Source: Planctomycetota bacterium (GTDB lineage Bacteria; Planctomycetota; UBA1135; GCA-002686595). From it: DNA of 64,000 nt. A model generated the notes under the pieces. The model saw only the letters and a program-made list of their open reading frames with translations. It had not been told where the DNA came from and did not search any database. The stretch covers positions 310,001 to 374,000 of the forward strand of contig JADJNY010000004.1 in the NCBI GenBank assembly GCA_016714045.1, in the 5' to 3' direction. Positions 45,711 to 56,609 of the stretch are shown piece by piece (within the stretch, counting starts at the first letter, position 1; every line of letters begins with the position of its first letter). Both the position numbers and the translations under genes were made by a program.

Positions 45711-46673
45711 TCAGCGGGAGAAGACCTCGCGCCGGAACATCGCCTGGCTGGTGAGCAGGCGCCGGAAGGGGCGCACTTGTTGGCCCAGCGCGAACTGCTT
45801 TCCGAGGCCGTAACGCCCCGAATAGGTCTGGTTCCCGCCCTGGGCGTTCGCGAGCTCCTGCCCCGAGGGCAGACTCGCCGCTTCCACGACGCCCTCGTCG
45901 TTCGCCTGCGCCGGCGTGTTCACTCCGGTGCCCGTGGGCAGGAACGCGCTCATCGATGCGGCCTGGTACGGGTAGTTGACGCGCAGGCTGACGAGCCCGC
46001 GCTGGCGACCGGTCGAGGCGAGGCTGAAGGGCGCGGTCGCCGGATCGGCGGCGTACGTGTCCGGACGCACCTCTTCGACGACGGGCAGCCACTCGATCGT
46101 CTCCACGCCGTCCGCGTCGCGACTGACGACCTTGGGGATCATCACGGTGAACGGCGGGTCGAACGGCCCCGGGTTGACGATCCGCACGATGGCGCCGGGG
46201 TAGTGGAAGTACTCCCGCTCGCCGGCGCCGAGGTCCAACCGCTCGCGGATCATCAGCGGCGTGAGCATCCGGTTCAGCGCGGGGAAGCTGTTGATGCGCT
46301 GCTGGAACGTGACGTCGTCCATCGCGTCCGTGTCGAGGACGAGCAGCCCGGGATCGAACACCGTCTCGCGCACCAGCGGATCGCTCAGGGCCTCGTCGAA
46401 CGACGCGGTGGCGGGCAGCTCGACGTGGGCGAGCTCACGCGCGCCGACGTACGAGGCGTCGCGCAGCGTCTGGAGCGAGAACACCATGCGCCCCACCTCG
46501 ACCGTGCCCGCGAAGAGCAGGTAGAACGCGAGGGCGATGAAGGCGAACTCGACGAGTGCGGCGCCCTCACGCCGACCGCGCGCGCGCGAGGCAGCACGCA
46601 GCACAGGCAGACCCCCTCCACAACGGACCCGGAGGTCCGCCGCGGACGCGCGCATGAGCGGTGCGACCGTCAT
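45711..46673 (-). CDS. tadE: TadE-like pseudopilin
   Basis: 320-residue protein with the TadE signature GRREGAALVEFAFIALAFYL then LFAGTVEVGRMVFSLQTLRD, i.e. a prepilin-type N-terminal helix with the conserved Glu. The following 250 residues are periplasmic and have no recognised domain; typical TadE proteins are much shorter (about 150-200), so the C-terminal extension is notable. It is the first gene of the tad operon. The start at 46,673 gives a 35-residue basic leader; a later GTG is possible. Confidence 0.85.
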   Translation of the reverse strand: MTVAPLMRASAADLRVRCGGGLPVLRAASRARGRREGAALVEFAFIALAFYLLFAGTVEVGRMVFSLQTLRDASYVGARELAHVELPATASFDEALSDPLVRETVFDPGLLVLDTDAMDDVTFQQRINSFPALNRMLTPLMIRERLDLGAGEREYFHYPGAIVRIVNPGPFDPPFTVMIPKVVSRDADGVETIEWLPVVEEVRPDTYAADPATAPFSLASTGRQRGLVSLRVNYPYQAASMSAFLPTGTGVNTPAQANDEGVVEAASLPSGQELANAQGGNQTYSGRYGLGKQFALGQQVRPFRRLLTSQAMFRREVFSR

Positions 46674-47497
46674 TTGGAAGGCACTCTGAAACGTGGGGAC
46701 ACGGACCGTCCGACGGCACAGGAAGGAGTGCCGCCGTCGAGTCGCTGGGTGAGATCGCTGCCGGGACCGCGAACCAAAGGCGAGCTCGGCCTTCGACCGC
46801 GGCGGATGCCGCCGAACCCCGCTCCGCCCTGCCGCGCACGGCCTGGGGGGTTAGGGGCCGCGAACGTTCATGAGCACGAGAACCGAGTCCTGCAGCTCGC
46901 TTCCGGCTCGCGCCATTCTACAGGGGCGGGCTTTTGGCGCTTTTTTTCTTCGTGCCGACCCAGCAAGGAGTTCGCAAAACGGCTCAGCGGCCGTGTTTAC
47001 GAAGTTGCAAAATCGGCGGCATCCCACACCAACGCGCCACTTCACCCCCTGCTGAAGCCCCTTTACCACCCATGACAGGCCCTTGTGCCCCCCGCCTCAC
47101 CCGGTTCCAGGCCCCCTCGGATCACCCACCCGCCACCACCACCTTCCACCCGATTCGCCGGCCTCCCCCAAACCCGAATCGCCTGCCTCCAGGTCCCGCA
47201 GGTCCGAACTTTTTTCCACCCTACAGGCCACCGAATCGATCCTCACGTGCTGAGCGCCCCTAGAACCCCGCGCCGACCGGTGCCGAGCCTCCGGTCCCGG
47301 TCGGCGCGGGGTCCGGGATGCAAAGCAGCCGCTGTGTTCCGTTGCGTCCCTCACCCCGCGTCGTCCCACCTGGCAGCACCGCCCCACCGACACCCCCCCG
47401 CCTGAGCCGCGCCCGCCGCCCCTCCCCGAACTCCGCTCCCCACCACCCCCCTTCCACCGACTATGCTGCGCGGCTCGTCGCGTCCGCGCGAACCCCG
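46674..47497. other. 824-base divergent region upstream of the tad operon, with hairpin element 3
   Basis: Holds the promoters for the tad operon (minus) and the radical SAM gene (plus). Around 46,905-47,060 it is AT-richer than the genome average. GCGCCA (46,910-46,915) and TGGCGC (46,935-46,940) form a short stem followed by seven T on the plus strand, and TAGAAT lies in its loop on the minus strand, a possible -10 for tadE. Copy 3 of the dispersed hairpin element occupies about 47,240-47,390. No gene is supported. Confidence 0.45.
47246..47390 (+). repeat. dispersed hairpin element, copy 3
   Basis: 5' box GTGCTGAGCGCCCCTAGAAC, a perfect 15-base-pair hairpin (arms 47,266-47,280 and 47,297-47,311, 16-base loop), then GTCCGGGATGCAAAGCAGCC and TGTGTTCCGTTGCGTCC. 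Subtype with the CAG-CCG-CTG small hairpin, as in copy 2. The 3' extension (about 47,359-47,390, TCGTCCCACCTGGCAGCACC) aligns loosely with that of copies 1 and 4. It ends about 110 bases before the radical SAM start. Confidence 0.8.
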
Positions 47498-49597
47498 ATG
47501 GAAGCCCTGCTCATCCACCCCCCGTTCGCGGACCCGACCCAGCCGTACCTCAGCCTCCCGACCCTCAAGGGTTGGCTGCGCGCGCGCGGGCTCGACGCTC
47601 GCGTCCTCGACCTGAACATCGAAGCCGCGCACTGGCTCTTTCGGACCGAGGAACTGTGCGACGTCGGCCGGCGCATCGGCGCCCGCTTCGTCGACCTGAA
47701 CCGGACGCAGATGCTCTCGCTCGACCAGCAGCGCGAGTACAAAGCGCTCGTCGACGCGCGCGGGAAGATCGAGCACGCGATCGGCGCCGAACCGCCGCTC
47801 CGCGAGGTCTTCCAGAAGCGCGAGCACTTCTACGACGCGTCGACCTACGCGGTCGCGCGTCGCAAGGTCGAAGGCTACTTCGAGGCGCTCTCCGCCGCGT
47901 ACTGGCCGTTCCGCTTCGGCTTCAACCAGTGCACGCACAACGTCGTGCCGTGGAGCTTCGACCTGCTCGAGGAGTACGCGACGGGCGTCAAGAGCCCGCT
48001 CGAGGACTTCTACGAGGAGACGTTCCCGGACCTCGAGACCTTCGACTGGAGCGAAGGCGAGCTCCCGCCCGTCGACCTCTCGCAGACGGGCTTCGTCGGG
48101 ATCTCGATCGTCTTCCCGTCGCAGATCCCCGAGGCGCTGCACCTCGCGCGCTTCCTCAAGACGCGCTCGCCGGAGCTGTTCGTGATGCTGGGTGGCCCGG
48201 GCATCCACCAGGTCGCGATCCACCTCGAAGAGCCGCTGCGCCTGCGCCTCCTCGCGTTCGTCGACGCGATCGGCCTGTTCGAGGGTGAGAAGACGCTCGA
48301 GACGCTGCTCCCTCGCGTCGACGCGCTGCACGCCGCGGAGGACGCGCACGCGCGCTTCGAGCTCCTGCGCGACGTGCCGAACCTGATGTGCGTCGACCCG
48401 GCGACGGACCTCGTGCACCTCGGGCCGCGTTGGAGCCTCGACCTGCGCGAAGCGGAACCGCCGGACTACTCCGACCTCGACCTCGACCGCTACTGGGCGC
48501 CGAGTCGCACGCTGCTCTACGCGCCGACGCGCGGCTGCTACTGGGGCAAGTGCTCGTTCTGCTACTACGGGCTGACCGAGACGGCGACCGCGAAGTACCG
48601 CGAGATCCCGCCGGAAAAGGCCGCGGCGGAGCTCGGCCAGCTGTCGCGCCGCTACGGCGTGAAGAACGTCTACATCTCGTGTGACGTGCTCTCGCCCGTG
48701 TATGCGGTGAAGCTCGCGCAGGCGCTGATCGACAAGGGCGTCAAGATCCGCTGGTCGAGCGACCTCAAGATCGAGGAGTACTTCACGCCCGAGCGCTGCA
48801 AGCTGCTCTTCGATTCCGGCCTGCGCTCCGCGGCGTTCGGCATCGAGTCGGGCTCGGACCGCATCTTGACGATGATGCGCAAGGGCGTCGATCGCGCGAC
48901 GCTGACGCGCGTGAACCGCGCATTCAACGACGCGGGTGTCGCGACGGAGTGGATGACGTTCACCGATCATCCCGACGAGTCGCTCGAGGAAGCGGTCGAC
49001 ACCGTTCACTGGATCGCCGAGCAGCAGGACTACGTCGACCTCTTCATCGTGGGCAAGTTCGGCCTCGAGGCCGGCTCGCACATCGCGCAGGCGCCCGCGG
49101 ACTACGGCGTGCGCAAGATCTACTGGGCGGACGGCGACGAGCTGCGCCTCTACGCGCTCTACACGCACAAGGGCGGCCGTCGCTCGCGCGAGGTCGACCG
49201 CGCGATCGAGCGCGAGATCGATCTCGTCGGCGCGGCGTGGGACCTGCATCCCTACCCGTGGGCCGGCGCCAACTCGACGCACCACACCTTCCTGCACTTC
49301 CTCGAGTTCGGCCCGCGCGTCTTCAAGACGCACTTCCAGCGCGCGCAGGCCGCGTTGCGCGGCAAGCTCCCCGATCCGCCGGTCGCGCACATCGCGGGGC
49401 TGCGCGAGAAGATGCGCTTCAACCCCGAGCGCATGGCGGAGAACGAGCAGGCCTTCCTCGACGGCTACCTCGAGCGCGCGCTCTACACGACGATCCCGTC
49501 GCGCGGCGGCACGAAGACCGAGGTCTCGCCGCTCTCGCTCGCCGACTACGAGGCCGCCGCGGCCGAGGTGCGGCCGCTCTACCCTGGCCTGCGGTGA
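47498..49597 (+). CDS. B12-binding-domain radical SAM protein
   Basis: 699-residue enzyme. The N-terminal half (from MEALLIHPPFADPTQPYLSL) has the cobalamin-binding-like Rossmann fold with VGISIVFPSQIPEALHLARF and VMLGGPGIHQVAIHL, though a DxHxxG cobalamin motif is not evident. The radical SAM core begins near residue 345 with the cluster motif CYWGKCSFCYYG (CxxxCxxC) and continues with VYISCDVLSP and AFGIESGSDRILTMMRKGVD. The C-terminal 170 residues contain no motif that I recognise. Related proteins modify lipids, antibiotics or other small molecules; the substrate is unknown. The ATG at 47,498 was chosen because upstream sequence is low-complexity and includes the hairpin element. Confidence 0.88.
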   Translation: MEALLIHPPFADPTQPYLSLPTLKGWLRARGLDARVLDLNIEAAHWLFRTEELCDVGRRIGARFVDLNRTQMLSLDQQREYKALVDARGKIEHAIGAEPPLREVFQKREHFYDASTYAVARRKVEGYFEALSAAYWPFRFGFNQCTHNVVPWSFDLLEEYATGVKSPLEDFYEETFPDLETFDWSEGELPPVDLSQTGFVGISIVFPSQIPEALHLARFLKTRSPELFVMLGGPGIHQVAIHLEEPLRLRLLAFVDAIGLFEGEKTLETLLPRVDALHAAEDAHARFELLRDVPNLMCVDPATDLVHLGPRWSLDLREAEPPDYSDLDLDRYWAPSRTLLYAPTRGCYWGKCSFCYYGLTETATAKYREIPPEKAAAELGQLSRRYGVKNVYISCDVLSPVYAVKLAQALIDKGVKIRWSSDLKIEEYFTPERCKLLFDSGLRSAAFGIESGSDRILTMMRKGVDRATLTRVNRAFNDAGVATEWMTFTDHPDESLEEAVDTVHWIAEQQDYVDLFIVGKFGLEAGSHIAQAPADYGVRKIYWADGDELRLYALYTHKGGRRSREVDRAIEREIDLVGAAWDLHPYPWAGANSTHHTFLHFLEFGPRVFKTHFQRAQAALRGKLPDPPVAHIAGLREKMRFNPERMAENEQAFLDGYLERALYTTIPSRGGTKTEVSPLSLADYEAAAAEVRPLYPGLR

Positions 49598-49735
49598 CGG
49601 CCGGTCGCATCCTCGAGGGCATTTTCGCGCTTCGCCGCAACCCAGCGACGCCGCGCGACGAGGTGCGGCCGCTGCACACTGGCCTGCGCTGTTGGCCGGT
49701 GAGGACGACGCGCTTTTCCGCCCTTCGCCGCAACC
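49565..49735. repeat. partial tandem duplication of the radical SAM gene 3' end
   Basis: The last 33 bases of the radical SAM gene plus about 55 following bases (49,565-49,653) are repeated imperfectly at 49,660-49,735. Shared landmarks are GAGGTGCGGCCGCT, CTGGCCTGCG, GGCCGGT and CTTCGCCGCAACC. The second copy lies entirely in the intergenic space before the first beta-helix gene. Confidence 0.65.
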
Positions 49736-49791
49736 AACGGGGCCGTTGCGACAAGGGCAGGAGCCCCGCCCCCTCCCCTACGAGGTTCCCC

Positions 49792-51093
49792 ATGGTGCTC
49801 CGCTCCTGTTCTCTCGTCGCGTTCCTCTGCACGCCGGCGCTCGCCCAGAACGTCCTCGTCGTCGCGAACACCGGCCCTGGCGCGGTGCAGACCGCGGTCG
49901 ACGCCGCGGTCGAAGGCGACACGCTCCTGATCCAGCCCGGGAGCTACGCCGCCTGCGTCGTCGCGAACAAGGGCCTCGTGCTGCAGGCCGACCCCGCCGG
50001 CTCGGTCGTGCTCGACAAGCTGCAGATCACGGGGCTCGCCCTCGGCAAGCGGGTGTTCGTGAAGGGCGTCGCGCTCACGCACGTCGGGATGGTCTCGGAC
50101 CTGACGAACGCTCCCTACCTCGTCCAAGGCTGCGCGGGCAGCGTGCGCTTCCAGGACGTCACCGTCTCGATGCCGGCACCGAACTTCCAGGCCGGGCTCG
50201 TCCTCTCGGGGTCCACGGACGTGGCGCTGTCACGCTGCGTGCTCACCGGACCGTCGAGCATCCAGACATGGGGCGGGACCTTCGCCACGGGCATCCCGCA
50301 GCCGGGGCTCGTCCTGAACACGAGCCGGGTCGCGCTCGACCACGTCGCCATCACGGGCGGAGACGGTCACCTCGCGTTCTACGTCCCGAACTGGCCCACG
50401 CCGTTGTTCGACGGAGCGGAGGCCGGCGCCGACGCGTGTCGGCTCGACGCCGCCTCGGTCCTCTTCGCGCACGGTTGCACGTTCCAGGGCGGCGACGGCG
50501 GGAACGGCACGAACGCGAGCTGCGACACGGCCGGCACGATCCTGATCCCCGTGAACGGCACCCCGGGGGCGAACGCAGGGAACGGACTCTCTGTCGCGGC
50601 CGGCGGCAGCGCAACCGAGCTCGCGTGCACGTTCACGCCGGGGAACGCGGGCACAGGCGGAGCCGCCTCGTCGTGCGGCGGATTGCCGAGCGCGGCGGGG
50701 CTGCCGGGCCTTCCGATCGCCGGGGCATCCGCGTCGATCGTCGATGCGCCGCTCGCGCTCGACACGCCGACGCACGTGCGCGCCGGACAACCGATCCAGC
50801 TCACGGTCCACGGCACGCCGGGCGACCTCGTGCTGCTCGCAAACTCCGCGCAGACGCGCTGGGTGTTCGATCCGCTCTACGAGGGCGTGTTCCTGTTCGG
50901 CGCCTCCGCGCGGCGCACGGTCCTCGGCACGATCCCGGCGAGCGGGACGCTGACGTACGTGCTCTCGACGACGCTCCTGCCGCCGGGCGTGCTCGCGACC
51001 CACCGCGTGCTGCAGCTCGTCGCGCGCCATCCGTCCGGGCAGCTCGAGCTCGGCGGCGCGGCGTACGTGACGATCCTCGACCCGAGCTTCTGA
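49792..51093 (+). CDS. secreted right-handed beta-helix protein, paralogue 1
   Basis: 433-residue exported protein. The signal peptide MVLRSCSLVAFLCTPALAQ is followed by NVLVVANTGPGAVQTAVDAA and VEGDTLLIQPGSYAACVV, the opening of pectate-lyase-like parallel beta-helix domains ('hQxAIDAAxxGDxhhhxpGxY'). Central repeats are Gly/Asn-rich with paired Cys. The last 110 residues (from about THVRAGQPI) form a module shared with the next two genes, with WVFDPLYEGVFLFG and the terminal YVTILDPSF. No catalytic residues of pectate lyases can be identified. A surface or extracellular role is inferred. Confidence 0.82.
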   Translation: MVLRSCSLVAFLCTPALAQNVLVVANTGPGAVQTAVDAAVEGDTLLIQPGSYAACVVANKGLVLQADPAGSVVLDKLQITGLALGKRVFVKGVALTHVGMVSDLTNAPYLVQGCAGSVRFQDVTVSMPAPNFQAGLVLSGSTDVALSRCVLTGPSSIQTWGGTFATGIPQPGLVLNTSRVALDHVAITGGDGHLAFYVPNWPTPLFDGAEAGADACRLDAASVLFAHGCTFQGGDGGNGTNASCDTAGTILIPVNGTPGANAGNGLSVAAGGSATELACTFTPGNAGTGGAASSCGGLPSAAGLPGLPIAGASASIVDAPLALDTPTHVRAGQPIQLTVHGTPGDLVLLANSAQTRWVFDPLYEGVFLFGASARRTVLGTIPASGTLTYVLSTTLLPPGVLATHRVLQLVARHPSGQLELGGAAYVTILDPSF

Positions 51094-51345
51094 GCGGCGC
51101 GACGACGAACGCGGCGAGCCCTGCCGGAGCGCGACCGGGGAGGCGATCCCACCTCGATCGAATCCTGTGCACGACCAGAGCGTGCAAGCCCGCGCACGCG
51201 GGCCGTGCACGTTGCACCAACCCCGCACCAACCCAGCGCCGAACCGCGCACGAAAGCACGTTCATGGCGTAGTTTCGACCCGACGGCCTCGCTACCCAGC
51301 CGCCGTCCCGTCGCATCGTCCTCGTCCCCTGCGGAGCTCCTTCCC

Positions 51346-52650
51346 GTGCGCCCTCTCCTCTCCCGCATCGTGACCTTCGGCCTCGTCGCCACGGTCGCCC
51401 AGGCCAACGTCCTCGTCGTCACGAACACCAGCGCGAGCGCGCTGCAAAATGCCATCGACGCGGCAGCGGACGGGGACATGCTCCTCGTCCAGCCCGGCTT
51501 CTACTCGACGTGCGACGTCGACGGGAAAGCGCTCGTCGTGATCAGCGATTCGCCGGGTGCTGCGATCGTCCAGCGCATCACCGCACGCAACACGACCGCG
51601 GCGCAGCCCTGCACCTTCCTCGGGCTCGTCGTCCAAGCCCCGTCGAGCCTAGGCCCTGCCCAGCGAGCGGTCGAGATCGCGTCCTGCGCGGGTAGCGTGC
51701 GTCTGCAGTCGGTGCGCTCGAGCGCGTTCGCTCCGAACTCGACGCCCGGTCTCCTCGTCACGGACTCGCCTGACGTCGCGCTCGAGCGTTGCGTCGTCAC
51801 CGGCTCGTCCGGTTCGTCGACGTCGGGTTCGCCCTTCTTCGCGCTGTACCCGGGCGCCGGGCTCGAGTGCGCCAACTCGCGCGTCGCCATCTACGACAGC
51901 GAGCTGACCGGCGGCGACGGCAACGACTCGGTCGTCTTCTTCGGGCAGGTGCCGCCCTACGTCTTCCCCGCCACGGCGGGCGCGCCCGGCGCGCGAGTCG
52001 ACGCGACCAGCACGCTGTTCGTCAGCGGCAGCACGCTGCGCGGTGGCCCCGGCGGCAACGGATTCAACGGGTACTGCAACCCGCAGACGGCGCAACCCGT
52101 CGCCGGCGGGGCCGGTTCGAACGGCGGCGACGGGCTGGTCGTGCTCACCGGCGCGACGGCGACGACGCTCGGCGTGCAGCTCCTCCCCGGCAGCGGCGGG
52201 ACGGGCGGAACATCGCCGAACTGCGGCGTCCCGATCCCGCCGGCAGGAGCTCCCGGACTCGCCGGCGCACCGAGCACCGGCCCGGTCGCGACCATCGCGG
52301 ACACTCCGCTCGCGCTCACCGCGCTCACGCACGTTCGGGCGGGCAACCCGATCGCCGGCACGGCGACCGGAGCGCCGGGGAGCCTGGTCCTGCTCGCCGT
52401 CTCGCCGCAGACACGCTGGGTCTTCGACCCGCTGTACGAGGGCGTCTTCCTGTTCGGACCGTCGGCGCGGCGGGCCGTCCTCGGGGTCATCCCGGGCTCC
52501 GGAGTGCTCCCCTTCTCGATCTCGTCGGGTTCGTTGCCTGGAGGTGTCCTGGCCCAGCAGCGCGTGCTCCAACTCGTCGCACGCCACCCGTCGAATCAAG
52601 TCGAGCTCGGCGGCGCGGCGTTCGTGACGATCCTCGATCCGAGCTTCTGA
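51346..52650 (+). CDS. secreted right-handed beta-helix protein, paralogue 2
   Basis: 434-residue exported protein with GTG start preceded by GGAG nine bases away, which decides the start. The signal RPLLSRIVTFGLVATVAQA is followed by NVLVVTNTSASALQNAIDAA and ADGDMLLVQPGFY. Central region has Cys pairs and Gly-rich turns (GGPGGNGFNGYC). The C-terminal module is the closest to paralogue 1: WVFDPLYEGVFLFG, then VLQLVARHPSNQVELGGAAF and VTILDPSF. The three genes are in tandem with 250-290-base gaps, so separate promoters are possible. Confidence 0.82.
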   Translation: MRPLLSRIVTFGLVATVAQANVLVVTNTSASALQNAIDAAADGDMLLVQPGFYSTCDVDGKALVVISDSPGAAIVQRITARNTTAAQPCTFLGLVVQAPSSLGPAQRAVEIASCAGSVRLQSVRSSAFAPNSTPGLLVTDSPDVALERCVVTGSSGSSTSGSPFFALYPGAGLECANSRVAIYDSELTGGDGNDSVVFFGQVPPYVFPATAGAPGARVDATSTLFVSGSTLRGGPGGNGFNGYCNPQTAQPVAGGAGSNGGDGLVVLTGATATTLGVQLLPGSGGTGGTSPNCGVPIPPAGAPGLAGAPSTGPVATIADTPLALTALTHVRAGNPIAGTATGAPGSLVLLAVSPQTRWVFDPLYEGVFLFGPSARRAVLGVIPGSGVLPFSISSGSLPGGVLAQQRVLQLVARHPSNQVELGGAAFVTILDPSF

Positions 52651-52942
52651 CCGCGCTTCGAAGGGGTCTCCACGCGCGCTCGGCGTCGTCGGGTCGCCGG
52701 GCCGAGCCGAAACGCACCGGGAGGCGCCCGTCCGTGCTTCCCGGACCGCGCGCGGCACGACGTGCCCGGGCAGAGCACGGCGCTTCCCCCCTGGTCGGCC
52801 TTCCACGGCGGCGCCGCGGGGGGCGGACCGCGGTACACTCCGAACTTCCGCTGGATTTTCCGGGGAATCACGCGGCGCTTCCCGCCCTGCCCACAAGAAG
52901 CCCACACGCGTTCCTCCCCACCCCAAGAAAGCACCCGTGGCC

Positions 52943-54229
52943 ATGAAGACCCTGCTCTGCGCCCTCAGCATCCTCACTGCGCCGGCCCTCGCGTTCCAGT
53001 CCGTCCACGTCGTGAACGGCGGCTCGGGGGGCGCGCTCCAGGCCGCGATCGATGCCGCTGCGGACGGCGACACCGTGCTCGTCCACGGTGGGAGCTTCGG
53101 CCACGTCGCGATCACGGCGAAGTCGTTGACGCTCGTCGCGGAGCCCACGCTCGACACCGTCGTCGCGGGCGTCGCGATCTCGAGCCTCTCCGCGAACCAG
53201 CGCGTCGTCGTGTCGGGGCTCGAGGTCTCCTCGACCTCGATGGTCGGCGTCCAGATCACGAATTGCCTCGGTCGCGTCCGCCTCGATGCCCTCTTCGCGC
53301 ACGGCGCGACGCCGCAGAGCTCCGTCGACGCGCTCGTCGCGAACGGTGCGGTCGACGTCGCATGCACGAACAGCACCTTCACGGGTGGAGCGCAGATCCC
53401 GACGCCGGGCCCGAATCCGACGCCGAGCTTCCAGGCGGGCCGCGGCGTCGTGTCCGTCGGGAGCGGGCTCACGCTCTACGAGTGCGTCGTGACCGGCGGT
53501 GACGGTCAGACCGGGCACTTCATCAACACCGTCTTCACCGACGCGCCGGCCGGGATCGGCGGAGCCGGACTCGAGTGCGACGCGAGCTCGAGCGTGTTCG
53601 CGGGACGCTCGGCGATCCGCGGCGGGAGCGGGGGCATGGGACGCGAGCTCGCCTGCGCGCAGCTGCCGTGCGGGATCCCGCCCACTCCCGGCGGCGCGGG
53701 CGGCCTGGGGCTCTCGGCCGCGCTCGGCGCGAACGTGACGGTTCACGACACGACCGTGTCGGGCGGGCCCGGCGGCAGCGGCGGCCTGGGCGGTCAGTGC
53801 TGCCCGCAGACCGTGTGGCCGCAGGCCGGGAGCGGCGCCGCGGGGAGCGCGGAGCAAGGCACCATCACCCATCTCCCCGGCTCCGGCGTGACGCTGTCCG
53901 CTCCCGCGGTCGTGCGCGTCGGGCAGCTCCTTCCGCTCCAGATCGCCGGCACGCCCGGCGACACGATCTTCCTCGCGGTCTCGGGACAGACGCGCGCCGT
54001 GTTCGACCCGCTCTTCTCGGGCGTGTTCCTCTTCGGCCCGGCCGCGCGTCGCAGCTCGTTCGGCATCGTGCCGGGGAGCGGCGTGCTCTCCGTCTCGATC
54101 CCCGTGGGCACGCTGCCGTCCGGTGCGCAGTCCGTCGAACGCTTCCTCCAGGTCCTCGCGCGCAACCCGGCCGGGCAGCTGCGCCTCGGCGACCCGGCGT
54201 TCGTCACCGTGCTCGATCCCGCGTTCTGA
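52943..54229 (+). CDS. secreted right-handed beta-helix protein, paralogue 3
   Basis: 428-residue exported protein, the most diverged of the three. Signal MKTLLCALSILTAPALAFQS, then HVVNGGSGGALQAAIDAAAD and GDTVLVHGGSF. Central Gly/Cys-rich part includes GGSGGLGGQCCPQTVWPQ. The C-terminal module is conserved: AVFDPLFSGVFLFGPAARRS, FLQVLARNPAGQLRLGDPAF and the end VTVLDPAF. ATG at 52,943 is preferred; an in-frame GTG six bases earlier would add two residues. No enzyme signature found. Confidence 0.82.
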   Translation: MKTLLCALSILTAPALAFQSVHVVNGGSGGALQAAIDAAADGDTVLVHGGSFGHVAITAKSLTLVAEPTLDTVVAGVAISSLSANQRVVVSGLEVSSTSMVGVQITNCLGRVRLDALFAHGATPQSSVDALVANGAVDVACTNSTFTGGAQIPTPGPNPTPSFQAGRGVVSVGSGLTLYECVVTGGDGQTGHFINTVFTDAPAGIGGAGLECDASSSVFAGRSAIRGGSGGMGRELACAQLPCGIPPTPGGAGGLGLSAALGANVTVHDTTVSGGPGGSGGLGGQCCPQTVWPQAGSGAAGSAEQGTITHLPGSGVTLSAPAVVRVGQLLPLQIAGTPGDTIFLAVSGQTRAVFDPLFSGVFLFGPAARRSSFGIVPGSGVLSVSIPVGTLPSGAQSVERFLQVLARNPAGQLRLGDPAFVTVLDPAF

Positions 54230-54398
54230 GCGACCGGAAGCCGGCGCGCCACGCACGGCACCTGCGTGCGGTCGAAGCGGACATGGAGCGCTCTCCAGCG
54301 CTCCATGCCGTGCGCCCCCGCCGCCGCATTGGTATCTTCTCGCGCTTCGAGCGTGGAGAGCTCCGTCCGGAGGGCTCGATCACGCGCAGAAGCGAGCC

Positions 54399-56102
<1,704 letters not shown>

Positions 56103-56112
56103 GTCCCCCACC

Positions 56113-56553
56113 ATGGTCGACGAGAATCGTTGGTTGATCGAGCTCGCGGAGAGCGACAAGGCGCGCTTCTTCAAGGTCGCGTACGAGGAGCTCACCGCGC
56201 CCGAGCAGGTGTTCGTGTGCGTGTGGGAGCTCGAGGCCGAGGTGAACAACGGCGGCTTCGATCAGTACTTCTCGAACACGAGCGGTGATTACGCGCGTCA
56301 TGTCGAAGCGGCGCTCACCGCGATCGGCGCGAAGCGCATGCAGAAGATCGTGCGTCAGGCGATCGACACGGTTGGCGAGGTGGTCTTGAGCGAGGACCAG
56401 GAGCAGCGGCAGGAGCGGTTGCTCGCGCTGGATGACGAGCGTCGGGAGCGCCTCGAGAAGATCGATCAGCTCTATTTTGGCTATCCCGACAACATCACGA
56501 AGCTGCTGTTTGCCTACGTGCAGAAGAACAAGGCGTTGATCGCGGGGGCGTGA
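56113..56553 (+). CDS. DMP19/DUF4375-like protein
   Basis: 146-residue soluble protein. The block LEAEVNNGGFDQYFSNTSGD followed by a helix (YARHVEAALTAIGAKRMQKI) is the DMP19 C-terminal-like/DUF4375 signature ('ExxNGGFxQYFxN'). A later FGYPDNITKLLFAYVQKNK completes the fold. DMP19 of Neisseria is a DNA mimic protein, but most family members are uncharacterised, so a DNA-mimic role should not be assumed. It follows glnS by ten bases and is likely co-transcribed. Confidence 0.8.
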   Translation: MVDENRWLIELAESDKARFFKVAYEELTAPEQVFVCVWELEAEVNNGGFDQYFSNTSGDYARHVEAALTAIGAKRMQKIVRQAIDTVGEVVLSEDQEQRQERLLALDDERRERLEKIDQLYFGYPDNITKLLFAYVQKNKALIAGA

Positions 56554-56609
56554 GCGGCGTGGTTGGGGTGTCGGGTCGGTCGGGAGCGTGGTGGTGGGAT
56601 GGCACGCAA

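Noticed and set aside
46905..46950. Terminator on the plus strand before the radical SAM gene
   Set aside because: A six-base-pair stem followed by seven T exists, but no plus-strand gene lies upstream and the loop is 19 bases. It is noted only in the description of the intergenic region.
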